Source: Conexibacter arvalis
Lineage (GTDB): Bacteria > Actinomycetota > Thermoleophilia > Solirubrobacterales > Solirubrobacteraceae
Direction: 5' to 3'
NCBI RefSeq assembly: GCF_014199525.1
Contig: NZ_JACHNU010000001.1
Span: 1,652,182-1,716,181, forward strand
Length of the DNA: 64,000 bases
The notes under the pieces were generated by a model, which was given only the letters and a program-made list of their open reading frames with translations, had not been told where the DNA came from and did no database searches. Position numbers and translations under genes: made by a program. Positions 23,324 through 32,019 of the stretch are shown piece after piece (position 1 is the stretch's first letter; each line of letters starts with the position of its first letter).

Positions 23324-24637
23324 ATGGCGACGAAAGCTGCCGGACGAGCAAGATCTTCCACGAGCGGTAAAGGGCTTTTCGATGGGTTCGAGGGGTACCG
23401 CACCCCAAGCCAGGACGCCTATAGACGCGTTCTGACACAAGGCATCGTCGCGGTCGACGCCAACGTTCTCCTGAACCTCTATCGCTACACAGAGCAGGCC
23501 AAGAACGACCTGCTCGCAGTCCTGGCGAGTCTGGGTTCCCAGCTCTGGGTTCCAAATCAGGTTGTTGTCGAGTTCTGGAGGAACCGCGAGGGTGTCCTGC
23601 GCGATCCACGAGGCACCGAGAGAGCCGCCCGGGAGTTGGTCGATGCTCGTGATCGAGCAACCGCGACAATCCGGGCATGGGCGAACCGAGTCTCGCTTCC
23701 GCCGGCGGAGGAGAGAAGACTCATAGACACCCTTCTCGGCGCGTACTCCACGGTCATTGATGGCGTGGACGCGTTCAGTGACAGATCAGGCGAGAGAGCC
23801 GCACGCGACACTGGTTCAGACGTCGTTTTGGGACGGCTCGAAGCCGTACTCGACAGCCGGGTCGGTCCGCCGTTGGAGTCGGACGCTCACGCCGTCGCCG
23901 TTGCGGAAGCGCGCCGTCGCATCGAGGAGCTGGTTCCGCCCGGCTTCAAGGACAAATCAAAGGACGGCGACGGTGCTGCCGGTGACTACCTCGTATGGGA
24001 GCAGTTGCTGATCGAAGCGAGTCGTCGCAGAAGCGATGTCCTCTTTGTCACGGGCGATGTCAAAGAGGACTGGTGGCGTCGAGAGCGTGGTGAACTGCGA
24101 GGGCCTCGGCTCGAACTGGTCGCAGAGATGCGCTCCCGCTCGGAAGGGAATTTGCTCATGCTGACTCCTTCGATGCTTCTCAGCATCGCCCGGTCAGTCC
24201 TTGACGTCGAGGTGCATGAGGAATCGGTCGAGAACGCTGAACGTGTTGACCGCCTTCTGGCAGGGGAAGAACGCGCTTCATCTGGTGACGGGTGGACCAT
24301 CGATGCACTGGATGAGCTCTTCGACCGGCTCGCTGCCGAAGGTGGACCGCACGTCGAAGTGGTCGCCCGTGCCGCGGCTTCTGACGGGTTCGTTTCCCGA
24401 GACGAGGTGTACGAGATTGCGGGATTCGACCGGAGCCGTAGCCTCCGAGGCTTTACGCGCCCCTTGAATCGCTTGCGTCAATGTTTGGTTGAAGAGCGCG
24501 CGATTCCCGCGAGCAGCTGCGATCTGTTGCGCGCCGAGTATGACCCACTGTCGAACAATCCGAGCTTGGCGACTGGTTTTCGCGTTGCTGAGGCGGTGCT
24601 GCCGCTCGTCGTCGAGATACTCGATGACGGCTCCTAG
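23324..24637 (+). CDS. PIN-like nuclease domain protein (PIN_8/DUF4935 type)
   Basis: 437 residues. N-terminal 'IVAVDANVLLNLYRY' is the first Asp motif of a PIN RNase; 'WVPNQVVVEFWRNRE' gives the conserved Glu, and 'KDGDGAAGDYLVWEQLL' plus 'DVLFVTGDVKEDWW' the remaining acidic residues. Residues about 330-430 ('DGFVSRDEVYEIAGFDRSRSL', 'FTRPLNRLRQCL') resemble a winged-helix or strand-helix DNA/RNA-binding module. GC content is near 58-60 % by eye, far below the neighbours, and codon use is relaxed, so it is probably acquired. PIN_8 proteins occur in toxin and anti-phage settings; no antitoxin is adjacent. It is convergent with the SNF2 gene. Confidence 0.85.
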   Translation: MATKAAGRARSSTSGKGLFDGFEGYRTPSQDAYRRVLTQGIVAVDANVLLNLYRYTEQAKNDLLAVLASLGSQLWVPNQVVVEFWRNREGVLRDPRGTERAARELVDARDRATATIRAWANRVSLPPAEERRLIDTLLGAYSTVIDGVDAFSDRSGERAARDTGSDVVLGRLEAVLDSRVGPPLESDAHAVAVAEARRRIEELVPPGFKDKSKDGDGAAGDYLVWEQLLIEASRRRSDVLFVTGDVKEDWWRRERGELRGPRLELVAEMRSRSEGNLLMLTPSMLLSIARSVLDVEVHEESVENAERVDRLLAGEERASSGDGWTIDALDELFDRLAAEGGPHVEVVARAAASDGFVSRDEVYEIAGFDRSRSLRGFTRPLNRLRQCLVEERAIPASSCDLLRAEYDPLSNNPSLATGFRVAEAVLPLVVEILDDGS

Positions 24638-24666
24638 CTGACGTTCCGGCTCGGGAGAGGGACCGT

Positions 24667-26853
24667 TCAGGTCCCCGCCGCCGGCTCCGTCACCGACTTC
24701 AGGTGGCGGAAGGGGCGGCCGTCGCGGAGCTCGCGGACGACCTCCTCGACGAGGGTGTCGCCGTCGAGGCGGCGGCCGTCGGTGACGGCGGCGACGATGC
24801 CGCGCTTGCGCTGGATCAGGCGGGCCATCGTCTCGTCGATCGTTCTGGCCGCCAGCAGGTACCAGGCGGTGACGGCGTCGCGCTGGCCGATGCGGTGGCA
24901 GCGGTCCTCGGCCTGGTCGTGCATCGCCGGGGTCCACTCGAGCTCGAGGAAGGCGACGTTGGAGGCGCGCGTGAGCGTGATGCCCTGGGCGGCGACGCGG
25001 GTGGCGCAGACGATCAGCGGCGGGCCGTTCGGGTCCTGGAACTCGGCGACGGCGATCTCGCGGGCCTCGACCGAGTCGCTGCCGAGCAGGTGGAGCGCGT
25101 CGGGGAAGCGCTCCAGCAGCGCCTCCTGCACCTCGCGGTGGTGGGCGAAGACGACGAGCGGCTCGCCGGAGGCGAGGAAGTCGTCGATCCAGGCCAGCGC
25201 CGCCTTCAGCTTCCCGCGCGCCGCGATCCGCTGCAGCGCGCCGAGCTGCGCCAGGCGCTTCGCCCGCAGCGTCGCGGCGATTCTCGCTCTCAGCTCCCTG
25301 AGGTCGAGCGGCTGCTCGCGCAGCCATGCGATCACGTCTCTCTCGGCCAGCGCGTACTCGCGCTTGTTGTCGAGCGCGACCGGGACGACGACCTGGCGCT
25401 TGGCCGGCAGCTGCGGCAGCACCTCCGCCTTCAGCCGCCGCACGAAGCAGCGGCGCCGCAGATGCCAGTGGAGCCGCTCCTCGGTCAGCGGGCCGCGGAA
25501 CTGCTGTCTGAAGCGCGCGCCCGAGCCGAAGTCCTCCAGCCGGCCGAGCACGCGCAGCTGGCTGATCAGCTCGTCGGGGTGGTTCAGCACCGGCGTGCCG
25601 GTCAGCGCCAGCCGCAGCTTCTCGCGCGGCATCGACTCGGCCAGGCGGCGCACCGCGCGCGTGCGCTTCGCCGCCGGGTTCTTGCAGTAGTGGGCCTCGT
25701 CGAGCACGAGCGCGCCCGGTCGCAGCCGCGTCAGCGCCTCGCGGTGGTGGTCGACGATCTCGTAGTTGAGGATCGTGATCTCCGCCACCCTTGGCACCAC
25801 CTGGCGGCCGTCGACGACCGACACCGTACGGTGCGGCAGCCATCTCATCGCCTCGCGCTCCCAGTTCAGCTTCAGCGACGCCGGGCAGACGACGACCGCC
25901 GGATAGGCGCCGTCGGCCTCGATCGCGGCCAGCGCCTCGACCGTCTTGCCGAGCCCCTGCTCGTCGGCGACGAAGGCGCGGCGGGCGTCGAGCACGTAGC
26001 GCACGCCGGCCCACTGGAACGGCTCCAGCTCGCCGCCGAGCCGCTCGGCGACCGCGGCGATCGGCTCGGCCTCCGTCGCCCGCGAGGCGCGGATCGCCGC
26101 CGCGGCCGCCGCCGCCTCCTCGCGCAGCCTGCCCAGCACGACGCTCGCGCTGTAGGTCACCTCGACCTCGTGCAGCGCGACGAAGCGGTCGAGCGGCTCC
26201 AGCAGCCACGGGTCGACCGGGACGGTCCGCTCGCCCTCGCAGCCCGGCAGGTCGTCGAAGGCGGCGCCGGCGGCCGGGTCCCACAGCACCTCCAGCCGCA
26301 GGCGGGCGCCCTCGACGCCGTGGGTCGCGACCAGGCGGGCCGGCGGCGGCCGGTCGCCCAGCTCCAGCGAGCTGACGCAGCGGTCGGCGGCGGCGTCGAG
26401 CTTCGCCGACTCCTGCTCGCGCAGCAGATGGGCGTTCGCCTCCGTCAGCGGCACCAGCAGCGCGCCATCCTCCTCGCGCCTGACCGACCCCTCCAGCAGC
26501 GGCTCCGGCACCTGGCCGGCGAGCGTCTGCAGCGCCCACCAGCCGCGGCCATCGTGGCGGGCCGTGCGGACGTGCCCGATCCAGCGCTTCTCGATGCTCT
26601 CGATCCAGGCGCCGACCTGCTCGGACGGGGTCAGCTCCGGGAACCGTCTGAGGATGTCGGCGACGTGGAGCGCGACCCAGTCGTCGGCCGGCGCCCACCA
26701 CTCGTAGGTGTCCCAATCGAAGCGCCGGTGGGGGATCGCGCGGACCGCCTCGACGAGGTGGCGGTCGTAGGGGAAGGCGAGCGCGACGATCCTGCCCCGC
26801 TCCTCCTCGGTGCGCAGCTCGACGTTCGGTCGGTCGGGGACGAGCTGCACCAC
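24667..26853 (-). CDS. SNF2-family DEAH ATPase, SMARCAL1-like
   Basis: 728 residues. N-terminal 270 residues include a short HARP-like module ('ALAFPYDRHLVEAVRAIPHRRFDWDTYEWW'-type, in pieces: 'FPYDRHLVEAV', 'RFDWDTYEWWAP') as in SMARCAL1 annealing helicases. The motor has Walker A 'DEQGLGKTVEAL' (about 295), DEAH 'LVLDEAHYCKN' (about 380), 'LALTGTP', and motif VI 'QAEDRCHRIGQ' (about 650). Such ATPases translocate on dsDNA and rewind or remodel it, often in repair. The start is a GTG at 26853 (protein begins M-V-Q-L). Divergent from greA by 44 bases. Confidence 0.92.
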   Translation of the reverse strand: MVQLVPDRPNVELRTEEERGRIVALAFPYDRHLVEAVRAIPHRRFDWDTYEWWAPADDWVALHVADILRRFPELTPSEQVGAWIESIEKRWIGHVRTARHDGRGWWALQTLAGQVPEPLLEGSVRREEDGALLVPLTEANAHLLREQESAKLDAAADRCVSSLELGDRPPPARLVATHGVEGARLRLEVLWDPAAGAAFDDLPGCEGERTVPVDPWLLEPLDRFVALHEVEVTYSASVVLGRLREEAAAAAAAIRASRATEAEPIAAVAERLGGELEPFQWAGVRYVLDARRAFVADEQGLGKTVEALAAIEADGAYPAVVVCPASLKLNWEREAMRWLPHRTVSVVDGRQVVPRVAEITILNYEIVDHHREALTRLRPGALVLDEAHYCKNPAAKRTRAVRRLAESMPREKLRLALTGTPVLNHPDELISQLRVLGRLEDFGSGARFRQQFRGPLTEERLHWHLRRRCFVRRLKAEVLPQLPAKRQVVVPVALDNKREYALAERDVIAWLREQPLDLRELRARIAATLRAKRLAQLGALQRIAARGKLKAALAWIDDFLASGEPLVVFAHHREVQEALLERFPDALHLLGSDSVEAREIAVAEFQDPNGPPLIVCATRVAAQGITLTRASNVAFLELEWTPAMHDQAEDRCHRIGQRDAVTAWYLLAARTIDETMARLIQRKRGIVAAVTDGRRLDGDTLVEEVVRELRDGRPFRHLKSVTEPAAGT

Positions 26854-26897
26854 GACCCCTTACGGTAGCGGCGCGACGGCTCTGCGACACTGTCTCG

Positions 26898-27371
26898 ATG
26901 ACAGACGGCTACGCCATCACCCAACAGGGCCTCGATGCGCTGCGCGCCGAGCTGCGCCACCTCGAGACGGTCGCCCGTCGCGAGGTGGCGGAGCGGATTC
27001 GGACCGCGCGCGAGTGGGGCGACCTCAAGGAGAACGCCGAGTATCACGCGGCGAAGGAAGACCAGGCTCACCTGGAGACGCGCATCCTCAAGCTGCAGGA
27101 TCGGGAGCGCAACGCGACCGTCGTCTCCAGCCCATCGGCCGCGCACGGCGTCGTCGCGTTCGGCTCGACCGTCGAGGTGCGCGACGAGAAGAGCGGCAAG
27201 GTCGCGACGTACACGCTCGTCGGCGCCGCCGAGGCGAGCGCCAGGGACGGCAAGCTCTCGATCGAGTCGCCGGTCGCCAGAGCGCTGATCGGGGCGACCG
27301 CGGGCGAGGAGGTCCAGGTCGACACGCCGGCCGGTCCACGCCAGATGCACGTCCTCAGAGTCGGCGGCTGA
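26898..27371 (+). CDS. greA: transcription elongation factor GreA
   Basis: 157 residues, normal GreA length. N-terminal antiparallel coiled coil with the acidic tip 'GDLKENAEYHAAK' (D42 and E45, equivalent to the catalytic D41/E44 of E. coli GreA), then the FKBP-like C-terminal domain 'VAFGSTVEVRDEKSG', 'SIESPVARALIGATAGEEV'. It enters the RNA polymerase secondary channel and stimulates cleavage of backtracked RNA. It may not be the only copy; some actinobacteria have a second Gre-like protein. Confidence 0.95.
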   Translation: MTDGYAITQQGLDALRAELRHLETVARREVAERIRTAREWGDLKENAEYHAAKEDQAHLETRILKLQDRERNATVVSSPSAAHGVVAFGSTVEVRDEKSGKVATYTLVGAAEASARDGKLSIESPVARALIGATAGEEVQVDTPAGPRQMHVLRVGG

Positions 27372-27384
27372 CGCCCGCGTCGCG

Positions 27385-27780
27385 ATGCCGAAGGCCGACC
27401 TGACGCTCTCGCCGGGCGCCCTGCCCGCCGACGCGATCGGCCCGCTGACCGACGCGCTGACCGGCCTGCTGCTGCGCCACCGCGGCGTCGAGGACACGCC
27501 GCGGGCGCGCGCCAACGTCTGGTGGTTCGTCGACGAGCGGCAGGCATTCGTCGCCGGCGCCGCGCCGGCGCTGCCGCTCGTCGTCGTCAGATTCGCCGTG
27601 ATCGCGGGCGGGATCGACGACGCCGCGGTCGCGGCGCTCGTCGCCGACGGCACCGCCGCCGTCAAGGCGATCAACCCCGACGCGCGCGTCTGGCTGATCG
27701 TCGACGAGGTCGCCGACGGCCGCTGGGGCGTCGAGGGCAGGCTCGCGAAGCCGACCCCGAAGGCGCCGGCGGCCACCTAG
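27385..27780 (+). CDS. tautomerase-superfamily-like protein
   Basis: 131 residues starting M-P-K, which after Met removal leaves the N-terminal Pro that is the catalytic base of tautomerases. 'PLTDALTGLLLRHRGVEDTPRARANVWWFVDERQAFVAG' features (pieces: 'ALTGLLLRHRGV', 'VWWFVDERQAFVAG') fit the two beta-alpha-beta units of a fused 4-oxalocrotonate tautomerase. Assignment is moderate because no strict signature exists. It begins 13 bases after greA, so the two are probably one transcript that ends at the hairpin at 27790. Confidence 0.65.
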   Translation: MPKADLTLSPGALPADAIGPLTDALTGLLLRHRGVEDTPRARANVWWFVDERQAFVAGAAPALPLVVVRFAVIAGGIDDAAVAALVADGTAAVKAINPDARVWLIVDEVADGRWGVEGRLAKPTPKAPAAT

Positions 27781-27789
27781 CGCCACCAG

Positions 27790-27832
27790 CTGCGTCGATC
27801 TGCCTACCGCTCCGGTAGGCAGATCGACGCAG
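27790..27832. terminator. bidirectional hairpin, 20-bp perfect stem
   Basis: CTGCGTCGATCTGCCTACCG (27790-27809), loop CTC, and its exact complement (27813-27832). It lies between the convergent ends of the tautomerase gene and lutC, so it can stop transcription from both sides. Confidence 0.8.
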
Positions 27833-27849
27833 ATCGCGAACGAGCGGCG

Positions 27850-28590
27850 TCAGCCGACGACGAGGACGTCAAGGGTGCGGGGGCCGTGGACGCCCTCGAC
27901 GCGGTTGAACTCGATGTCGGAGGTCGCGGAGGGGCCGGCGATCCACGTCATCGGCCGGCCCTCGACCGCTGCCGCGTGGAGGGCGGCGACCGCCTCGGGG
28001 ACGAGCTCGACGATCCGCTCGCGCGCGACGACGCAGAGGTGGTAGTCGGGCAGCAGCGTCAGCGAGCGGCGACCCTGCGCCGGGCCGCCGTCGAGCACGA
28101 TCACGCCGGTCTCGGCGATCGCGACCGCGCAGCCGGTCAGCACGCCGTCGGTCGCGCTGATCTGCGCGTGGGAGAGCTGCGCCGCGCCGGCCTGCGCGCC
28201 CGCGCCGGCCCGCGCACCCGCGCCGGCCTGCGCGCCGGCGGACGCCGCGCCGTCGCCGGGGATCGCGTCCTCGACCCACTCGACGCCGTCGACGCGCCAT
28301 TCGGCCGGCAGGTCGGCGGGGATCGCCAGCCGTCTGGCGCCGCGACGCTCCAGCGCGGCGGCGATCGCCGCGGGCAGCTCGTCGGCGGCGACGAGGCGGA
28401 CGTCGGCGCGGTAGTCGGCGCAGCGCTCGGCGAACAGCTCGGCGAGCGCGTCGCCGGCCAGCGAGCCGCTGACGCGGTAGTCGCGCGCGACGGCGACGTC
28501 CGCGGCCGTCTCGGCCTCCGGCACGTCCTTCAGCGCGCCGCGGATGCGGGCGAGGATCGCCTCCTTGGCGGGATCGGTCACGCCGCTCAT
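27850..28590 (-). CDS. lutC: lactate utilisation protein C (LUD domain)
   Basis: 246 residues. After a helical N-terminus ('ILARIRGALKDVPEAE') comes the LUD fold with 'AIAETGVIVLDGGPAQGRRSLTLLPDYHLCVV' signature in pieces ('AETGVIVLD', 'RSLTLLPDYHLCVV') and 'GPSATSDIEFNRVEGVHGP'. LutC is the third part of the LutABC iron-sulphur L-lactate dehydrogenase complex that oxidises L-lactate to pyruvate. A low-complexity Gly-Ala-Gln/Arg insert (coded by about 28190-28245) sits just before the core LUD motif. The start codon overlaps the lutB stop (ATGA). Confidence 0.92.
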   Translation of the reverse strand: MSGVTDPAKEAILARIRGALKDVPEAETAADVAVARDYRVSGSLAGDALAELFAERCADYRADVRLVAADELPAAIAAALERRGARRLAIPADLPAEWRVDGVEWVEDAIPGDGAASAGAQAGAGARAGAGAQAGAAQLSHAQISATDGVLTGCAVAIAETGVIVLDGGPAQGRRSLTLLPDYHLCVVARERIVELVPEAVAALHAAAVEGRPMTWIAGPSATSDIEFNRVEGVHGPRTLDVLVVG

Positions 28591-30122
28591 CTGGCAGCCT
28601 CCGGGCTCGCGCCGCCGGCCGCCGCGTCGCCGGCTGCACCACCGCCGGCCGCCGCGTCGCCGGCTGCAGCGCCGCCGGCCGCCGCGTCGCCGGCCGCCTC
28701 CCGCTCGATCCACCATTCGCGGAAGGTCTGCGGCGGGATCGGCATCAGGTCGCGCGCCGCCGTCCAGCCGCCCAGCTCGCCGGGCAGCCGCTCGATCTTG
28801 CCCTTGCGCGCGAGCGGCCACTGGCCGCGGCGGCCGAGCTTCTGCAGCCGCTCGTAGCGGCCGCGCGTCGCGAAGCCGCGGGCGACCGCCTGCAGCGCGA
28901 GGCGCTCGGGGTCGAGCTTCCCGCGAAGCGATTCGGCCGCTCTCTCCCTGTTGGAGCGGTCGCGCAGGTGGACGAGCACGGTCGGTATGTCGATCTTGAC
29001 CGGGCAGACCTCGTAGCAGGCGCCGCACAGCGAGGAGGCGAACGGCAGCGAGCCGGCCGCTCTCATCCCCGCCAGCTGCGGCGAGAGGATCGCGCCGATC
29101 GGGCCGGGGTAGACGGAGCCGTAGGCGTGGCCGCCGGTGCGCTCGTAGACGGGGCAGACGTTGAGGCAGGCCGAGCAGCGGATGCACGCCAGCGTCTGGC
29201 GCGCCAGCTCGTCGCCGAGCGAGCCGGTGCGGCCGTTGTCGAGCAGCACGAGGTGGAACTCCCTCGGCCCGTCGCCGTCGCGCGCGCCCGCCCACAGCGT
29301 CGTGTACGGGTTCATCCGCTCGGCCGTGGAGGAGCGGGGGAGGAGCTGGAGGAAGACCTCGAGGTCCTGCCACGTCGGCACGAGCTTCTCGATCCCGCAG
29401 ACGGTGATCAGCGTCTCGGGCAGCGTCGTGCACATGCGGCCGTTGCCCTCCGACTCCAGCACCGCGATCGCGCCGGTCTCGGCGACGGCGAAGTTGGCGC
29501 CGCTGATCCCGACCCTCGCCGACAGGAACCGCTCGCGCAGGAAGCGGCGGGCCGCCTCGGCCAGCACGGTCGGCTCGTCGGTCAGGTCCGCGGGCCCGAT
29601 CGTGCGGCGGAAGAGGTCGCGGATCTCGGCGCGGTTGCGGTGGATCGCCGGCACGAGGATGTGCGACGGGCGATCTCTGCCGAGCTGGACGATCAGCTCC
29701 GCGAGGTCGGTCTCCAGCGCCTCGATCCCGGCCGCCTCGAGCGCCTCGTTGAGCTCGATCTCGACGGTCGCCATCGACTTGACCTTGACGACGTCGCTGA
29801 CGCCCTTCGCCTGCACCAGCCGGGTGACGATCGCGTTCGCCTCGGCGCCGTCGCGGGCCCAGTGGACGTGGCCGCCGCGCGCCGTCACCGCCGCCTCGAG
29901 CGCGAGCAGGTGCTCGTCGAGGTGGCGCAGCGTCCGCTCCTTCAGCGCCCGGCCGGCCTCGCGCAGCTGCTCCCAGTCGGGCATCTCGGCGACGACGTCG
30001 GCGCGCTTGCCGCGGATCGTCGAGGTCGCGCGGCCGAGGTTGCGGCGCAGCTGCGCGTCGGCGAGCGCCGGCTTGGCGGCGAGCGGGAAGGCCGGCACCT
30101 CCGGCCAGGCGGCGCCGCTCAT
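28587..30122 (-). CDS. lutB: lactate utilisation protein B, iron-sulphur
   Basis: 511 residues. LUD domain first ('KVKSMATVEIELNEALEAAGI', 'GANFAVAETGAIAVLESEGN'), then two 4Fe-4S ferredoxin motifs, 'CIRCSACLNVCPVY' (about 310-325) and 'CGACYEVCPVKID' (about 362-375). The C-terminus ends in three Ala-Gly-Asp repeats from a 30-bp tandem DNA repeat. With LutA and LutC it transfers electrons from L-lactate. Start ATG at 30122 overlaps the lutA stop by 4 bases, so lutA-lutB-lutC are translationally coupled. Confidence 0.94.
   Translation of the reverse strand: MSGAAWPEVPAFPLAAKPALADAQLRRNLGRATSTIRGKRADVVAEMPDWEQLREAGRALKERTLRHLDEHLLALEAAVTARGGHVHWARDGAEANAIVTRLVQAKGVSDVVKVKSMATVEIELNEALEAAGIEALETDLAELIVQLGRDRPSHILVPAIHRNRAEIRDLFRRTIGPADLTDEPTVLAEAARRFLRERFLSARVGISGANFAVAETGAIAVLESEGNGRMCTTLPETLITVCGIEKLVPTWQDLEVFLQLLPRSSTAERMNPYTTLWAGARDGDGPREFHLVLLDNGRTGSLGDELARQTLACIRCSACLNVCPVYERTGGHAYGSVYPGPIGAILSPQLAGMRAAGSLPFASSLCGACYEVCPVKIDIPTVLVHLRDRSNRERAAESLRGKLDPERLALQAVARGFATRGRYERLQKLGRRGQWPLARKGKIERLPGELGGWTAARDLMPIPPQTFREWWIEREAAGDAAAGGAAAGDAAAGGGAAGDAAAGGASPEAAR
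28611..28700. repeat. 30-bp tandem repeat, three copies, in lutB 3' end
   Basis: Three consecutive near-identical 30-bp units (28611-28640, 28641-28670, 28671-28700; core GCCGGCCGCCGCGTCGCCGG). In frame, they add about 30 residues of Ala/Gly/Asp to the LutB tail, so copy number could vary without a frameshift. Confidence 0.85.
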
Positions 30123-30964
30123 CCCCCTGCTCCAGCCTGGGCGCGAGCGGGAGCCCCCGGCGAGCTCTCGCCCCGAACCCGAGGCCGCAGGCCGAGCGGT
30201 TCTGCCGCTTCGTAGCCGGGCGGCGGCGCCGGCTCGGCCTCGGTCGAGGCGAGGATCTCGGCGAGGTGGACTGCGCCGACGCCCGCGCGCTGGCGCGAGA
30301 GGCCGCCGCCGATGTGCATCAGGCAGGAGTTGTCGGCGGCGGTGCAGACCTCGGCGCCGGTGTCGCGCACGGCGCGCAGCTTGTCGCCGAGCATCGCGAT
30401 CGAGGTGTCGGCGTTCTTGATCGCGAAGGTGCCGCCGAAGCCGCAGCACTGCTCGGCGTCCGGCAGCTCGACGAGGTCGATCCCGCGCACGGCGCGCAGC
30501 AGCCTGAGCGGCTTGTCGCCGACGTGGAGCATCCGCAGCGCGTGGCAGCTGGGGTGGTAGGTGACGCGATGGGGGTAGTAGGCGCCGACGTCCTCGAGGC
30601 CCAGCACGTCGACGAGCAGCTCGCTCAGCTCGTAGGTCCGTCTCGAGAGCGCGTCGACCTGGGCGACGAGCGACGCGTCGCCGGTTTCGCGCGCGACGCG
30701 CGGATAGTGGTCGCGGACCATCGCGACGCAGGAGCCCGACGGGGAGACGATCAGCTCCTCCTCGGCGAAGACGCGCGCGAAGCGGCCGATCAGCGGCAGC
30801 GCCTCGTCGTGATAGCCCGAGTTGAAGTGCATCTGCCCGCAGCAGGTCTGCTCCAGCGGGAAGACCACCTCGTGGCCGAGCCGTTCCAGCAGCGTGACGA
30901 CCGCCTGGCCGGTGCGGGGAAAGAGCGTGTCGTTGAAGCAGGTGATGAACAGCGCGATGCGCAC
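30119..30964 (-). CDS. lutA: lactate utilisation protein A, CCG-domain
   Basis: 281 residues from a GTG at 30964 (RBS GAGGAG). Two CCG cysteine-rich domains: 'TCCGQMHFNSGYHDEA' and 'EQCCGFGGTFAIKN', with 'YHPSCHALRML' between them. These bind a 4Fe-4S or noncubane cluster, as in glycolate oxidase GlcF and heterodisulfide reductase. First gene of the lutABC operon; together the products oxidise L-lactate. The C-terminal 35 residues are a low-complexity Pro/Ala/Arg extension not seen in the typical 240-residue LutA. Confidence 0.94.
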   Translation of the reverse strand: MRIALFITCFNDTLFPRTGQAVVTLLERLGHEVVFPLEQTCCGQMHFNSGYHDEALPLIGRFARVFAEEELIVSPSGSCVAMVRDHYPRVARETGDASLVAQVDALSRRTYELSELLVDVLGLEDVGAYYPHRVTYHPSCHALRMLHVGDKPLRLLRAVRGIDLVELPDAEQCCGFGGTFAIKNADTSIAMLGDKLRAVRDTGAEVCTAADNSCLMHIGGGLSRQRAGVGAVHLAEILASTEAEPAPPPGYEAAEPLGLRPRVRGESSPGAPARAQAGAGG

Positions 30965-30981
30965 GAGCGGCTCCTCGGGGG

Positions 30982-30998
30982 AATTGGTCGGACCATAT
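30982..30998 (-). promoter_or_regulatory. candidate FadR/LldR-type (GntR) operator of lutABC
   Basis: AATTGGTCGGACCATAT contains TGGT-N3-ACCA, the binding pattern of GntR regulators of the FadR branch (PdhR, LldR). It lies 18 bases upstream of the lutA GTG. No GntR gene is in the window, so the regulator would be encoded elsewhere. Confidence 0.5.
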
Positions 30999-31124
30999 CG
31001 CGGGCGCCGGTCGCGGTGTCGGAACGATGCCCCGCGCAGCCCCCGCGGCAACCCGCCCGATCGCCTCGCGGGCCGCTCGCGACGTGGTGTGTCAGGTCTC
31101 GAACTGTGACGCACCTTACTCGAC

Positions 31125-31174
31125 TTGACGTGCGGATATGTTCTGTGCTCTGATCGCTATTGTCCATTTGGACA
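31125..31174 (+). promoter_or_regulatory. rhamnose operon promoter and operator
   Basis: TTGACG (31125-31130) with a weak -10 (TCTGAT, 31149-31154, spacing 18) is followed by the perfect palindrome TGTCCA-TT-TGGACA (31161-31174). The palindrome is next to the DeoR start at 31180, as expected for autorepression by the DeoR-type regulator. The 30965-31179 gap otherwise holds the lut operator and GC-rich spacer. Confidence 0.5.
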
Positions 31175-31179
31175 GAGAG

Positions 31180-32019
31180 ATGGCAGCAAACGAACAAACA
31201 AGCACACGGCCTGTGATGGCGGTCACACGGCGGCGGGAGATCCTCGATCTGCTCCACCGCGACGGCGAGGTGACCGTCTCGGCGCTGGAGGAGCAGTTCG
31301 GCGTCTCCTCGATGACGGCCCGCCGCGACCTCGCCGAGCTGGAGCGCCAGGGCCTGCTCCGCCGCACCCACGGCGGCGCCGTGCTGCCGTCGGTCGCCGC
31401 CCACGAGGACTCCTTCCAGCACCGCCTCGGGATCGACGCGGCGCTGAAGATCCGCCTCGGCCAGGCCGCCGCCGCGATGGTCGCGCCGCACGAGACGATC
31501 TACGTCGACTCCTCCTCGACCTGCTGGCACGCCGCGCAGGCGATCGTCGCCTCGCGCATCCCGGTCACGCTCGTGACCAACTCCGTCCCCGTGATGGAGC
31601 TGGTCGGCCAGTCCGACCAGGCCAACGTCGAGCTGATCGGGATCGGCGGCTCGATGCGCAGACTGACGCGCTCGTTCGTCGGCCCGCACGCCGTCCGCAC
31701 CGTGCTGGAGCACTTCGCCGACAAGGTCTTCCTGTCCGTCAAGGGGCTCTCCCGCGACGGCACGCTGACCGACGCCGACCCGCTGGAGGCGGAGGTCAAG
31801 CGGGCGATGATCGGCCGGGCCGAGGAGCCGGTCCTGCTGATCGACGGCAGCAAGCTGCACACGCGCGGCCTGGCCGCGATCACCGGCGTCGACCAGCTCG
31901 CGAGCGTGCTGGTCGCCGAGGCTTCGAACGACGACCTCGCCGCGCTGCGCGCCAGCGCCAACGGGGTCGACGTGCGGCGGATCTCCGATCGCGCGGCACG
32001 CAACGGGAGCGAGGTATGA
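31180..32019 (+). CDS. rhaR: DeoR-family regulator of the rhamnose operon
   Basis: 279 residues. N-terminal DeoR HTH '[35 protein letters not shown]' in pieces ('[13 protein letters not shown]', '[19 protein letters not shown]') and the downstream 'RTHGGAVLP' wing are textbook; the C-terminal sugar-phosphate-isomerase-like sensor contains '[16 protein letters not shown]' and '[15 protein letters not shown]'. DeoR proteins respond to phosphorylated sugars, here probably a rhamnose-pathway intermediate. ATG at 31180 is chosen; 31216 is possible. The stop overlaps the ABC ATPase start (ATGA). The symbol is given from context. Confidence 0.88.
   Translation: MAANEQTSTRPVMAVTRRREILDLLHRDGEVTVSALEEQFGVSSMTARRDLAELERQGLLRRTHGGAVLPSVAAHEDSFQHRLGIDAALKIRLGQAAAAMVAPHETIYVDSSSTCWHAAQAIVASRIPVTLVTNSVPVMELVGQSDQANVELIGIGGSMRRLTRSFVGPHAVRTVLEHFADKVFLSVKGLSRDGTLTDADPLEAEVKRAMIGRAEEPVLLIDGSKLHTRGLAAITGVDQLASVLVAEASNDDLAALRASANGVDVRRISDRAARNGSEV

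Noticed and set aside
23324-26853. PIN nuclease plus SNF2 ATPase as a two-gene defence system
   Set aside because: The genes are convergent, differ strongly in base composition, and the SNF2 protein looks like a repair-type SMARCAL1 relative with native composition.
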